Notes: generated from the sequence alone by a model not told the origin. Shown: positions 1 to 7,540, counted from the stretch's first letter. The stretch: 10,310 nucleotides of DNA from Rhodobacterales bacterium UBA5972 (GCA_002430125.1 DJBQ01000173.1:792-11101), one strand, 5' to 3'. Numbers and translations are program-made.

Positions 1-1033
1 TATGGTTACGCGCTTTCCTGGCTGGTCACGGTTGCTGACCCAGTTGGGGTCGCGGGTGCAGGCGCTGGAGGCCACGGTCGAAGGTTTAAGCGATCGGCTG
101 ACGCATGATCCGTTTCTGTCGGAAAGCCTGCACGCGATGCTGTCAAGTGTGACAGCCATTCAGGCGACATCCGGCATTCTGGCGCAAACACAAGAGTTGG
201 AGCCGCTGCAACAGCGGCGATTTCAGGCGAATATCTATGACGAAAGTGCCCGTCTTTCCGATTTGTCACAATCACTGGCGCGGTATTTTGACCGGCCCGC
301 CGATGATGTTCAGGCAACGTCAACGCCACTGGACGAGGTGGATGTTTTTCTGAGCGCCAATAACCATCATTTTCCAGCGTTGGAAGTTGGCACGGTTGGG
401 GCCGTAGAAAAAGTGATTGCCGGCGGCGAAGGGTTGGTGTCACAAGCCGCCCGGTCGATCGCACGGGGGCTGCTTTTGCAATATGTGCATGATGCCGAAA
501 CGATGCCGCTGGACGCATTTCTGACGACAGGTCGCGACGTGAATTTTGAAACATCACGATTGGCGCAACATTTTGGAGTAGCCCTGCCAAGTATTTTCCG
601 TCGCTTGGCCTTTTTGCCGCAAAGTGAAGTCGACCCCCGATTTGGACTGATCCAATGCGATGCTTCTGGGGCGGTGTTGTTGCGAAAATCTTTGCATGGC
701 TTTGCATTGCCCCGATATGGCGCCGCGTGTTCGTTGCTGCCGCTTTATCAGGCGCTCGGTCGACCACATATAGCGTTTCGTGCGGTTTTGCAGACGCCTG
801 ATGACATCAGCGTTATGGCGGAGGCTTTTTGCATTTATCTGGGTGATCCGGGATCCGATGCGCCGCCCATTTTGCGCGCAACAATGGTTATTCGGCCTTA
901 TCAACCGCTTGGCCGGGCCGGCGGATCGCAGAATACTTTACCCGTCTTGCGGGTTGGCTCAAGTTGCCGGGTTTGTCCGCATCTGGCGTGCGCGGCGCGC
1001 CGCGAGCCTTCAATTCATGCGGCGTCAAATTGA
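1..1033 (+). CDS. ScfR-family (PccR/RamB/MccR-like) transcriptional regulator, C-terminal part
   Basis: This is the last 343 codons of a helix-turn-helix regulator that is open at the left edge. Members of the family are about 430-470 residues with an N-terminal XRE-type HTH. The visible part begins around a family-typical R-F-P-G-W segment just after that HTH, so the ATG at position 2 is internal. Seen here are a helical segment, then a degenerate ImmA/IrrE-like domain in which no HExxH zinc-protease motif is present, and then the DUF2083-type C-terminal domain. The protein ends with the signature C-R-V-C-P-x4-C-A-A-R-R-E-P-S-I, with cysteine codons at 965, 974 and 989. Characterised relatives (PccR of Rhodobacter sphaeroides, RamB, MccR) sense short-chain acyl-CoAs and control acetate, propionate or methylcitrate metabolism. 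The ligand and targets here are inferred only. The gene lies 64 bases upstream of a receiver/symporter-kinase operon on the same strand, which fits a role in carboxylate use. Confidence 0.85.
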   Translation, partial: MVTRFPGWSRLLTQLGSRVQALEATVEGLSDRLTHDPFLSESLHAMLSSVTAIQATSGILAQTQELEPLQQRRFQANIYDESARLSDLSQSLARYFDRPADDVQATSTPLDEVDVFLSANNHHFPALEVGTVGAVEKVIAGGEGLVSQAARSIARGLLLQYVHDAETMPLDAFLTTGRDVNFETSRLAQHFGVALPSIFRRLAFLPQSEVDPRFGLIQCDASGAVLLRKSLHGFALPRYGAACSLLPLYQALGRPHIAFRAVLQTPDDISVMAEAFCIYLGDPGSDAPPILRATMVIRPYQPLGRAGGSQNTLPVLRVGSSCRVCPHLACAARREPSIHAASN

Positions 1034-1097
1034 ACCGCTTGCAATTGAGGGCGAAAACTCGGCATGATCAATGCCAGACTGGTGGGGGGACTGGTGG

Positions 1098-1463
1098 ATG
1101 GCCAAACACGTTCTTCTGATAGAAGACGAGCCAAATATTATCGAAGCGATTTCGTTTATCCTCAGGCAGGATGGCTGGAAAGTTTCGACCCATTCCGATG
1201 GCACCAAAGCGGTGGCTGAAATCGCGCGTGTGGCGCCTGATTTGGTTATTCTTGATGTGATGCTGCCCGGGCGCAGCGGCTTTGAAATTCTTCAGGATCT
1301 GCGCAGTCGGGCCGAAACCGAAAAACTACCGGTGTTGATGCTGACCGCCAAGGGGCAGACCAGGGACCGGCAGGCAGCCCAAGACCTTGGGGCCAGTCAT
1401 TATATGACCAAGCCGTTTTCAAATCAGGAAATGCTGGACGTAGTGCGCGGGTTGATTGCATGA
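1098..1463 (+). CDS. Single-domain response regulator (CheY-like receiver)
   Basis: A 121-residue stand-alone receiver domain. The acidic pocket is E9-D10, the phospho-acceptor is D53 in the strand L-V-I-L-D followed by M-L-P-G, and the switch residues are T83 and K105 (K-P-F). The domain ends at residue 121, so there is no DNA-binding or enzymatic output domain. The start M-A-K-H-V-L-L-I-E-D is preferred over an in-frame ATG at 1071 because it gives the normal receiver N-terminus and is preceded by a purine-rich GGGGGGA site. Its stop overlaps the next start (ATGA, 1460-1463), coupling it to a small membrane protein and then to a symporter-histidine kinase, its likely phosphodonor. In the CrbS/CrbR and CbrA/CbrB systems the partner regulators carry output domains. 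Here the receiver must work through another protein or act as a phosphate relay or sink. The family call is firm; the partner is inferred from operon structure. Confidence 0.9.
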   Translation: MAKHVLLIEDEPNIIEAISFILRQDGWKVSTHSDGTKAVAEIARVAPDLVILDVMLPGRSGFEILQDLRSRAETEKLPVLMLTAKGQTRDRQAAQDLGASHYMTKPFSNQEMLDVVRGLIA

Positions 1464-1714
1464 CAGCGGAACCGAAATCGCCCTATCTTGATGTTAAATC
1501 CTATCGCCGCAAACGTCTGATCGATATGGCCCGGTTATTGCCGATATTTGGTGGTGTTTTGGTGATTTTCCCACTGCCGTTTTTATTCGTAAACGGTGTC
1601 CTGACCACGGACGCGACCCCGATGGCGCTCTATTTGTTTGGCGTCTGGATCGTGTTGATCCTTGCGGCAATGATCTTCGCGCGGCTTTTGCGCGACCCGG
1701 CAACGGACGACTGA
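1460..1714 (+). CDS. Small two-helix inner-membrane protein coupled to symporter-kinase
   Basis: An 84-residue protein of no family I can name. A basic N-terminal segment (R16-R17-K18-R19) precedes two hydrophobic helices at about 26-48 and 55-75, followed by a short charged tail, R-L-L-R-D-P-A-T-D-D. The positive-inside rule suggests both ends are cytoplasmic, a helical hairpin. It starts inside the stop of the receiver gene (ATGA) and its TGA shares a base with the ATG of the symporter-kinase (TGATG), so translation is coupled on both sides. That arrangement suggests it is made in proportion to the kinase and may be an accessory subunit of it. It recalls the small subunits beside some sodium/solute symporters (DUF4212 proteins), but I do not see the aromatic-rich motif of that family, so the resemblance is one of context only. 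Coding status is well supported by the overlaps; function is unknown. Confidence 0.85.
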   Translation: MTAEPKSPYLDVKSYRRKRLIDMARLLPIFGGVLVIFPLPFLFVNGVLTTDATPMALYLFGVWIVLILAAMIFARLLRDPATDD

Positions 1715-4419
1715 TGCTTTCGTTCAACATCCTTGTACTGGTTGCGACACTATATGTAACATTTCTGTTTATCGTGGCGTTTGCCGCTGATCGGCGCGCC
1801 AAAGCCGGGCGGCTGGGCTGGTTGCGCTCGCCGTTGGTTTATACGCTGTCCTTGTCGATCTATACGACAGCCTGGACATTTTACGGCGCGGTTGGATCAG
1901 CGGTTCGCAACGGGCTTGAGTTTTTTGCGATCTATCTGGGGCCGACGCTGGTTTTCGTTGGTTGGTGGTGGGTTTTGCGCAAGTTGGTGCGAATCGGGCG
2001 CACCCACCGCATCACTTCGATCGCCGACCTTTTATCGTCGCGCTATGGCAAAAGCGCCTTTCTGGCGGTGATCGTGACCCTGTTGGCGGTTGTCGGTTCA
2101 ACGCCTTACATTGCGCTGCAACTGCAATCGGTTGCGTTGAGTTTTGCAACGCTTGCCACCGGCGAAGCGTCGGGGCTTGGGGCAAGCGATGTAAACGGCA
2201 CGGCTTTCTGGTTGGCGGCGGGACTGGCGGTTTTTACCATCCTGTTTGGCACCCGCAACCTTGATGCCAATGAACGCCACCACGGCGTCGTCACCGCCAT
2301 CGCGGTTGAGGCAATCGTAAAGCTTTTCGCGCTGTTGGCCGTCGGCATTTTCGTTGTCTGGGGTGTGGCAGAAGGGCCGAGTGACATTCTTGAGCGCGTC
2401 TCAAAGGCCAATATCAACCTGTCGAGCACCAGTGGCAGTCGTTGGGTTACGTTGCTGTTCCTGTCGGGCGCCGCAATTATCTGTCTGCCGCGGATGTTTC
2501 AGGTAACCGTGGTTGAAAATTCCGACGAAAGCCATTTGTCCACCGCCTCGTGGGCCTTTCCGCTGTATCTGTTTTTGATGAGCCTGTTTGTGCTGCCCAT
2601 TGCGGTGGTGGGGCTGGCAGAGCTGCCAAAGGGTGCCAATCCCGACCTGTTCGTGCTGACGCTGCCAATCGCCCACAATCAAGAAGGGCTGGCGATGCTG
2701 GTGTTTCTGGGGGGTTTTTCGTCGGCAACATCCATGGTGATTGTTGCCGCGATTGCGTTGGCGACCATGGTTTCAAACCACATTGTGATGCCATTCTGGC
2801 TGTATCTGCGCCGGTCGCGGCAAGCGGTCAGTGGCGATGTGCGCAGCATACTGTTGCTCAGCCGACGGATCAGCATCGCAGCCATTCTGGCGCTGGGGTA
2901 TGGCTATTTCCGGTTTACCGGCGGCACCGGCGCGCTGGCGTCAATCGGGTTGATTGCTTTCACCGGGGTTGCGCAGATTTTACCGGCGCTGATCGGCGGG
3001 TTGTTCTGGCGCGGTGCCACGCGCAAAGGTGCGATTGCCGGGCTGTGTGCGGGTTTTTTCCTGTGGGTCTATACGCTGTTTCTGCCCAGCTTTGGCGGGG
3101 CTTGGCTGATGTCGGCTGATGTGCTGGTTTATGGGCCGTTTCATATCGAAATGTTGCGACCAAGGGCATTATTTGGAGTGCTGGACATGGACCCGCTGGT
3201 GCATGCCCTGATCTGGAGCATGGGGGTCAATACCTTGCTGTTTCTGGTCGTGTCGATGGTGACCTTCCCAACACCTTTGGAACGGCTGCAAGGTGTGCAG
3301 TTCGTCAACGTATTTCAGCATTCATCTGGGCAGGGGCAGCGGTCGTCGATGTCGGTGGCCACGGATGATTTGCTGGTGGTGGCGCAGCGTATTCTGGGCA
3401 GTGAACGCGCATTGGCGTTGTTTCGCGATGCGGCGTTGAAGCAAGGCAAAGAAGGCGGCCTTCCGGATCCGACGCGGGATTTTGTAGAGCAGTTGGAACG
3501 CCAGATGGCCGGGACCGTTGGAGCAGCAACCGCGCATGCGATGATTGGTCAGATCACAGATGGGGCGACCCTGTCGGTTGAGGATCTGATCGCGGTGGCC
3601 GACGAAACCGCACAGATCATGGAACATACCGTGCAGCTGGAAGCCAAATCGCAGGAGCTGGCGCAAACCGCGCAAAAACTGCAACACGCGAATGAAAAGC
3701 TGACAGAACTTAGCATTCAAAAGGATGGTTTCCTCAGCCAGATCAGCCATGAATTACGCACACCGATGACCTCGATCCGGGCTTTCGCCGAAATTTTGCG
3801 CGAAGGCGGAAGCCTGACCGAGGATCAAGCGCGCAAATATTCGTCGATTATTCTGGAAGAAAGTATTCGCTTAACCCGCCTGTTGGATGAAATTCTTGAC
3901 CTGAGTGTGCTGGAAAACGGGCAAGTGGTTTTAAAGCGCGACCATGGGAAATTGTCAGAACTGGTGGACCGGGCGATTGCCGCGACCTCAAGCTATGATA
4001 ACGAACGACCATTGAAAATCATACGCGATCTTCCATCCGAGGACATTGACCTTGTCACTGATCTGGACCGCCTGTCGCAAGTCTTTATCAACCTCGTGTC
4101 CAACACGCGAAAATACTGTGATGTGGCCGTGCCAGAGTTGGAAATCGCGGTACGCCGCTTGGGCGATCTGGTCAAGATGGATTTTCGCGACAACGGGTCG
4201 GGCATTGCCGAAAAACATCGGGAAATCGTGTTTGAAAAGTTTTCGCGGTTGTCTGATGCCTCATCTGCGGGCAGCGCCGGGCTTGGTTTGGCGATCAGTC
4301 GCGAGATCATGCGTAATCTGGGCGGTAAGATTGAATTTGTGCCCGGGGACGGCCGTACGTTGTTCAGAGTTATTTTCCCGATCGAGTTGGCGGAAAATAG
4401 CGGCAAACCAATGGTCTGA
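1714..4419 (+). CDS. Sodium/solute symporter-STAC-histidine kinase (CbrA/CrbS-like sensor)
   Basis: A 901-residue membrane sensor. Residues 1 to about 520 are a multi-helix sodium:solute symporter (SSS) domain, including the family-typical segments S-I-Y-T-T-A-W-T-F-Y-G-A-V-G and S-S-A-T-S-M-V-I-V-A-A. Residues of about 550-630 fit a STAC domain, the linker found between SSS transporters and kinases. A heptad-like coiled coil (about 636-672) leads into HisKA with H679 in H-E-L-R-T-P. The ATPase domain shows an N box around N793/N797, a G1 box D826-N-G-S-G and a G2 box G856-L-G-L. Unlike Pseudomonas CbrA there is no PAS domain, and unlike hybrid kinases there is no C-terminal receiver. The partner is probably the single-domain receiver two genes upstream. 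CbrA binds and transports histidine, and CrbS controls acetyl-CoA synthetase. A short-chain carboxylate is the likelier input here because a ScfR regulator lies alongside, but this is inference. Start ATG overlaps the preceding stop. Confidence 0.92.
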   Translation: MLSFNILVLVATLYVTFLFIVAFAADRRAKAGRLGWLRSPLVYTLSLSIYTTAWTFYGAVGSAVRNGLEFFAIYLGPTLVFVGWWWVLRKLVRIGRTHRITSIADLLSSRYGKSAFLAVIVTLLAVVGSTPYIALQLQSVALSFATLATGEASGLGASDVNGTAFWLAAGLAVFTILFGTRNLDANERHHGVVTAIAVEAIVKLFALLAVGIFVVWGVAEGPSDILERVSKANINLSSTSGSRWVTLLFLSGAAIICLPRMFQVTVVENSDESHLSTASWAFPLYLFLMSLFVLPIAVVGLAELPKGANPDLFVLTLPIAHNQEGLAMLVFLGGFSSATSMVIVAAIALATMVSNHIVMPFWLYLRRSRQAVSGDVRSILLLSRRISIAAILALGYGYFRFTGGTGALASIGLIAFTGVAQILPALIGGLFWRGATRKGAIAGLCAGFFLWVYTLFLPSFGGAWLMSADVLVYGPFHIEMLRPRALFGVLDMDPLVHALIWSMGVNTLLFLVVSMVTFPTPLERLQGVQFVNVFQHSSGQGQRSSMSVATDDLLVVAQRILGSERALALFRDAALKQGKEGGLPDPTRDFVEQLERQMAGTVGAATAHAMIGQITDGATLSVEDLIAVADETAQIMEHTVQLEAKSQELAQTAQKLQHANEKLTELSIQKDGFLSQISHELRTPMTSIRAFAEILREGGSLTEDQARKYSSIILEESIRLTRLLDEILDLSVLENGQVVLKRDHGKLSELVDRAIAATSSYDNERPLKIIRDLPSEDIDLVTDLDRLSQVFINLVSNTRKYCDVAVPELEIAVRRLGDLVKMDFRDNGSGIAEKHREIVFEKFSRLSDASSAGSAGLGLAISREIMRNLGGKIEFVPGDGRTLFRVIFPIELAENSGKPMV

Positions 4420-4444
4420 CGCTTGTTTGTAAACGTTTTCTAAA

Positions 4445-4471
4445 GTTGGTGCTTTTAAGTTGAAAGCCAAC
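4445..4471 (+). other. Imperfect hairpin after the symporter-kinase gene
   Basis: The gap between the kinase stop and the FliM-like gene contains GTTG-gt-GCTTT, a seven-base loop, then AAAGC-CAAC. This is a nine-pair stem with a two-base bulge. No T-run follows, so it is not a classical intrinsic terminator. It could be a weak or Rho-assisted 3' end for the kinase operon, or it could be chance. If it does not terminate, the FliM-like gene is reached by read-through, since both are on the + strand only 77 bases apart. Confidence 0.3.
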
Positions 4472-4496
4472 GGATTTGACGCAAGCAGCCACCTTT

Positions 4497-5429
4497 ATGA
4501 CTACCGGCCAGAACACATTACGCAAAATGATCGCCTTGGCGGCGGCGGATGACGCTTCGGTATTCGCAAGGTCTGCGGACTTGCTGGAATTGGCGCTGGG
4601 AAAATGCGCGCGGGCGTTATTTGACATCGAGGCAAACATAATCGACGGCGATAATGGGCAATCAGGGGTGACCGATTTTTTGGCGGCGACCCCTGATCCG
4701 GGCTTGTTATATGTGATCAGTCCGCCCGGTGGTTGCGCCGGATTGATTTGGCTTGATGCCGTTTTGGTTAACGCGCTGATCGAACTTGAAACCCGCGCGC
4801 CAGACGACAGCGTTTTGCGGCTTGCCCGAAAGCCAACCCTGATTGATGCCACTTTGTGCGGTGAGTTTATCACGCATTTACTGGCAGCCTTTAGCGTCGA
4901 GGCCGATAAATCTGTGGGCCACGCGGTTATGCCACTTCATAAAATTGTCCGTCACGAGACCGACGCGCGCCAACTTGCCTTTGCGATTGAGCGGACGGAA
5001 TTTCGCTGGATCGGTGGGACCATGCAGTTTCAGGGCGGCATTCGTGGCGGCAGGTTTCAACTGGCGCTGACCCAAAAAACCTGGGCGCATGGGCGCAGTG
5101 CCGCGATCCCCGCCCGTGACCCGGTCTGGGATCGTTGTCTTGCCGAAAACCTGCTGGGGGCGGCGTATAAAATGCAGGCCGTGCTGGAAACCATCGAACT
5201 GCCGTTGGGCCGGGCGATGACATTGGCGGTTGGAGATATGTTGCCGATTTCTGCGGCGGCCCTGTCAGAGCTTAGGCTGGTCGCGCCGAACAACAGCGTG
5301 ATGTTTGAAGGGCGCCTTGGCCAGATAAAGGCCCGCAAGGCGATTTGGCTGACCGGTTCACCAATGTCAAAAGGGTTTGGCACACCGGCGCCGGTACCTG
5401 TGGCCCTGCCGACGGCAGATGGCCAGTAA
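4497..5429 (+). CDS. Divergent FliM/FliN-family flagellar motor switch (C-ring) protein
   Basis: A 310-residue protein ending in a SpoA/FliM-FliN C-terminal domain (about residues 229-286) with the recognisable G-D-M-L-P-I and F-E-G-R-L-G-Q core, followed by a proline-rich tail. The middle part resembles a degenerate FliM-M domain; the segment R-K-P-T-L-I-D matches the R-x-x-T-x-I-E/D region there. FliM normally begins with a short CheY-binding motif and has a GGxG loop contacting FliG. I see neither. FliM forms the wall of the cytoplasmic C-ring that sets motor direction, so this is probably a Rhodobacterales-type rotor protein or paralogue. I chose the ATG at 4497 because the M-T-T-G-Q start resembles the family; a TTG at 4476 is an in-frame alternative and neither has a strong ribosome site. 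Its stop lies 11 bases from the stop of a convergent fliG, which supports a flagellar role. It could be transcribed by read-through from the kinase operon. Confidence 0.8.
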   Translation: MTTGQNTLRKMIALAAADDASVFARSADLLELALGKCARALFDIEANIIDGDNGQSGVTDFLAATPDPGLLYVISPPGGCAGLIWLDAVLVNALIELETRAPDDSVLRLARKPTLIDATLCGEFITHLLAAFSVEADKSVGHAVMPLHKIVRHETDARQLAFAIERTEFRWIGGTMQFQGGIRGGRFQLALTQKTWAHGRSAAIPARDPVWDRCLAENLLGAAYKMQAVLETIELPLGRAMTLAVGDMLPISAAALSELRLVAPNNSVMFEGRLGQIKARKAIWLTGSPMSKGFGTPAPVPVALPTADGQ

Positions 5430-5440
5430 GCACACCAATT

Positions 5441-6541
5441 TTATTCTTCGGGCGAGATCAGAAACAGTTCGCCCTGAATTTCAAGCTCGCGGATGCCTTG
5501 AATAACCTTGGTCATCGCCGCATCGGCATCTTTTGGTTTGACGTCGCCGATTTCTTTCACTTCTTCCGCCAGTTGCTGGGACAGGCGCTTGGACATATTG
5601 GCGAAGATAAACTCGGCCGCCTCTTTTTGACTGACCAGCGCACCGGCCAGAGCTGTGACCAAGGTTTTGTTATCAACGGCGCGCACCAGTTTTGGCACGT
5701 CTTTGAATTCGACCCGGTCGGGAATGTCGCCAAACGTGAACATCACACGGCGAATTTGTTCGGCAAGGTCTGGTGCGGCCGTATTAAGATTATCCAGCAT
5801 GTCTTCGCGCATGGCACCCGGGGTGAAATTCAGAATTGCCCCGACCCGATCAACCGGCGTGCCAGCCAGCGCGCCTTTACGACCAAGCCTTGCTGCGGCT
5901 TGTTCAATCGCACCACCGATTTGCTGAATGGTTTCCAGGGAAACATGATCGATTTTAACCGCTGCCAGGGTAGCCGCACGGGCCTGATTGGTATCAAGCT
6001 GGATCAAAACTTCAGCGGCAATTGTGGCCGTCAGTTTTGACAGGACAATCGCTGTGACTTGCGGTGTTTCATGCATCAAAACCTGCGCAAGAATTCTCGC
6101 CTCCATCGCTGAAACGACAAACCACGGATCATGTGGCGCCTCGGGATCGGGGGAGGTGGACAAAAGGCTGCGCACTTCCTGATTTAGATATTTATCCAGC
6201 GTTGAAATCGCCCCGGAAAGCCCGGATTTGAAATAAAGCGCAAAACTGTCAAATTCAGCCAAAAACTCCTGGACGATTTGCAGCGTGGTGGCTTCGTCAA
6301 CAAAGCTCATCCCGGCCATCGCATGTACCAGTCGCGCCATGTTCTTGGCTTCCAGCCCACCAATTGGCAGCAGGTCGCTTTCTGATGATAACAAGCGCAC
6401 GATCACAGCCGCCTTTTGTTCGCGCGAAAGCGAATGGATTTTTTGGGATTCCGGTTGTCGCGACGGCTGACCGTTTGCTCCGCTTTTTGTCGAAACGGCA
6501 TTCGACGGCATCCCACCAATGGTGGCAAGCGCATTTGACAT
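5441..6541 (-). CDS. fliG: Flagellar motor switch protein FliG
   Basis: A 366-residue FliG, slightly longer than the usual 330 because of a polar, probably disordered N-terminal stretch of about 35 residues. FliG-N begins near residue 37 (L-S-R-E-Q-K-A-A-V-I-V-R-L-L). FliG-M includes H157-E-T-P-Q161 where most FliGs have E-H-P-Q. FliG-C, about 265-360, is the torque-generating domain, with clear M-F-T-F, V-D-N-K-T-L and F-A-N-M-S-K-R motifs and a conserved end L-E-I-Q-G-E-L. In the motor FliG sits between the MS ring and FliM and contacts the stator. The start at 6541 is supported by a purine-rich GAGAGGGAA just upstream; an in-frame ATG at 6691 would add 50 residues unlike FliG and overlap the pxpA upstream region. 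The gene is divergent from pxpA and convergent with the FliM-like gene. No other flagellar genes are in the window, so this appears to lie outside a main flagellar cluster. Confidence 0.88.
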   Translation of the reverse strand: MSNALATIGGMPSNAVSTKSGANGQPSRQPESQKIHSLSREQKAAVIVRLLSSESDLLPIGGLEAKNMARLVHAMAGMSFVDEATTLQIVQEFLAEFDSFALYFKSGLSGAISTLDKYLNQEVRSLLSTSPDPEAPHDPWFVVSAMEARILAQVLMHETPQVTAIVLSKLTATIAAEVLIQLDTNQARAATLAAVKIDHVSLETIQQIGGAIEQAAARLGRKGALAGTPVDRVGAILNFTPGAMREDMLDNLNTAAPDLAEQIRRVMFTFGDIPDRVEFKDVPKLVRAVDNKTLVTALAGALVSQKEAAEFIFANMSKRLSQQLAEEVKEIGDVKPKDADAAMTKVIQGIRELEIQGELFLISPEE

Positions 6542-6706
6542 AATAATTCCCTCTCGCGTGTCTTCCCCACCGTGAAAATGGCGTATATCTCTTAAGATTG
6601 GCTTACCGCCCGCGGGTTCTTGGCAATTCACCGTTGCGGGACAAGGCACTGGATGCCACATTCCAGCTATCTTGCGCGGAAGCGTGACCACTTAACGAGG
6701 GACAGA

Positions 6707-7465
6707 ATGCCAACAATTGATCTTAACGCAGACCTTGGCGAAAGTTTTGGGGCGTGGCGCATGGGGCGCGATGCTGAAATGCTGGATATTGTGACCTCGG
6801 CGAATATTGCCTGCGGGTTTCATGCGGGCGACCCGGCAGAAATGGCGCGCACGGTGGGTCTGTGTCTGGCCAAGGGCGTCGGCATCGGGGCGCATCCGGG
6901 GTTTGACGATTTACAGGGTTTTGGGCGGCGGCAAATTACCGGCACCTCGCCCGAGGCGCTTGGGGCGATGATCATCTATCAGATCGGTGCGTTGCAGGCG
7001 ATTGCCACAGCTGAAGGGGCTGACCTGCGGCACGTGAAAATGCACGGGGCTTTGTCGAATATGTGCATGACTGATCGCCCAATGGCAGACGTGTTTGCAC
7101 GTGCGGTGCGTCGCCTGTCCGATGATCTGGTGATCATGGCGGTGGCCGCGACCGAGATTGAACATGCGGCCCTTGCTGCGGGCGGGCCACTGGTGCGCGA
7201 GGTTTTCGCGGATCGGACCTATAACGACGACGGCACACTGGTGTCGCGCTCGCAACCCGGCGCTGTGATCCATGATGCGGCTCAGGCGGCGGATCACGTG
7301 TTACGTATGGTCGAGGATCAGGCAATAACCTCGATCAACGGTCTGAAAGTACCGGTGCGGCCTGAAACGATCTGTGTTCACGGCGACAATCCCGAGGCGG
7401 TTCGGCTGGCCGCAAAGGTGCGCGAGAGGCTTGAAGGCGCAGGGGTGACGGTGGCGCGGTTTTAA
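6707..7465 (+). CDS. pxpA: 5-oxoprolinase subunit A (LamB/YcsF family)
   Basis: A 252-residue protein of standard length for PxpA, which with PxpB and PxpC performs ATP-dependent opening of 5-oxoproline (pyroglutamate) to glutamate in the cytoplasm. Recognised family segments are the N-terminal D-L-N-A-D-L-G-E-S-F-G, A-N-I-A-C-G-F-H-A-G-D-P, G-A-H-P-G-F-D-D-L-Q-G-F-G, K-M-H-G-A-L (often K-P-H-G-A-L elsewhere), E-V-F-A-D-R and near the end I-C-V-H-G-D-N-P. The ATG at 6707 follows a GAGGGA ribosome site; an in-frame ATG at 6620 would add 29 residues unlike the family. It stands alone: upstream is a divergent fliG, downstream the convergent ribosomal operon. PxpB and PxpC must therefore be encoded elsewhere or this copy has another carbamoyl-lactam role. 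The family assignment is firm; activity without its partners is uncertain. Confidence 0.9.
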   Translation: MPTIDLNADLGESFGAWRMGRDAEMLDIVTSANIACGFHAGDPAEMARTVGLCLAKGVGIGAHPGFDDLQGFGRRQITGTSPEALGAMIIYQIGALQAIATAEGADLRHVKMHGALSNMCMTDRPMADVFARAVRRLSDDLVIMAVAATEIEHAALAAGGPLVREVFADRTYNDDGTLVSRSQPGAVIHDAAQAADHVLRMVEDQAITSINGLKVPVRPETICVHGDNPEAVRLAAKVRERLEGAGVTVARF

Positions 7466-7473
7466 AACCCCCA

Positions 7474-7500
7474 AACCTCTCAGAGGTTAAAATATCCTCG
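7474..7500. repeat. Short inverted repeat plus GAGGATATTTT-type intergenic motif
   Basis: Nine bases after the pxpA stop is the perfect palindrome AACCTCT-C-AGAGGTT (7474-7488). It is directly followed by AAAATATCCTCG, which on the minus strand reads CGAGGATATTTT. From memory, a CGAGGATATTT motif is very common in intergenic DNA of Rhodobacterales genomes, so this may be a copy of a dispersed intergenic element. That link is recollection and not something this window can show. It may also form part of the pxpA 3' end. Confidence 0.4.
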
Positions 7501-7513
7501 GGCCGAAGGCCAT

Positions 7514-7540
7514 GGGCCCCGAAACGCAGTTTTGGGGCCC
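7514..7540. terminator. GC-rich hairpin between pxpA and rplI, possible pxpA terminator
   Basis: GGGCCCCGAAA pairs with TTTTGGGGCCC across a five-base CGCAG loop, an 11-pair stem with one G-T wobble. It lies 49 bases after the pxpA stop. There is no T-run directly after the stem on either strand, so intrinsic termination is not assured. Its stability and position make a role in ending pxpA transcripts, or protecting their 3' ends, reasonable. Confidence 0.45.

Noticed and set aside
6..904. Two long minus-strand frames opposite the ScfR regulator
   Set aside because: They are shadows of a clearly recognised coding sequence; the translations are Arg/Pro-rich and match no family.
1071..1097. 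Upstream in-frame start for the response regulator
   Set aside because: It would add M-P-D-W-W-G-D-W-W before a canonical receiver N-terminus and would consume the G-rich ribosome site of the ATG at 1098.
5345..6040. Long + strand frame of 231 codons opposite fliG
   Set aside because: It lies antisense to the well-supported FliG coding sequence, has a Phe/His/Gln-heavy composition unlike a normal protein here, and resembles no family.
6621..6637. TGGCA and TTGC elements resembling a sigma54 promoter before pxpA
   Set aside because: The spacing is two bases too long (eight bases between TGGCA and TTGC), and the GG-GC distance is strict for sigma54.
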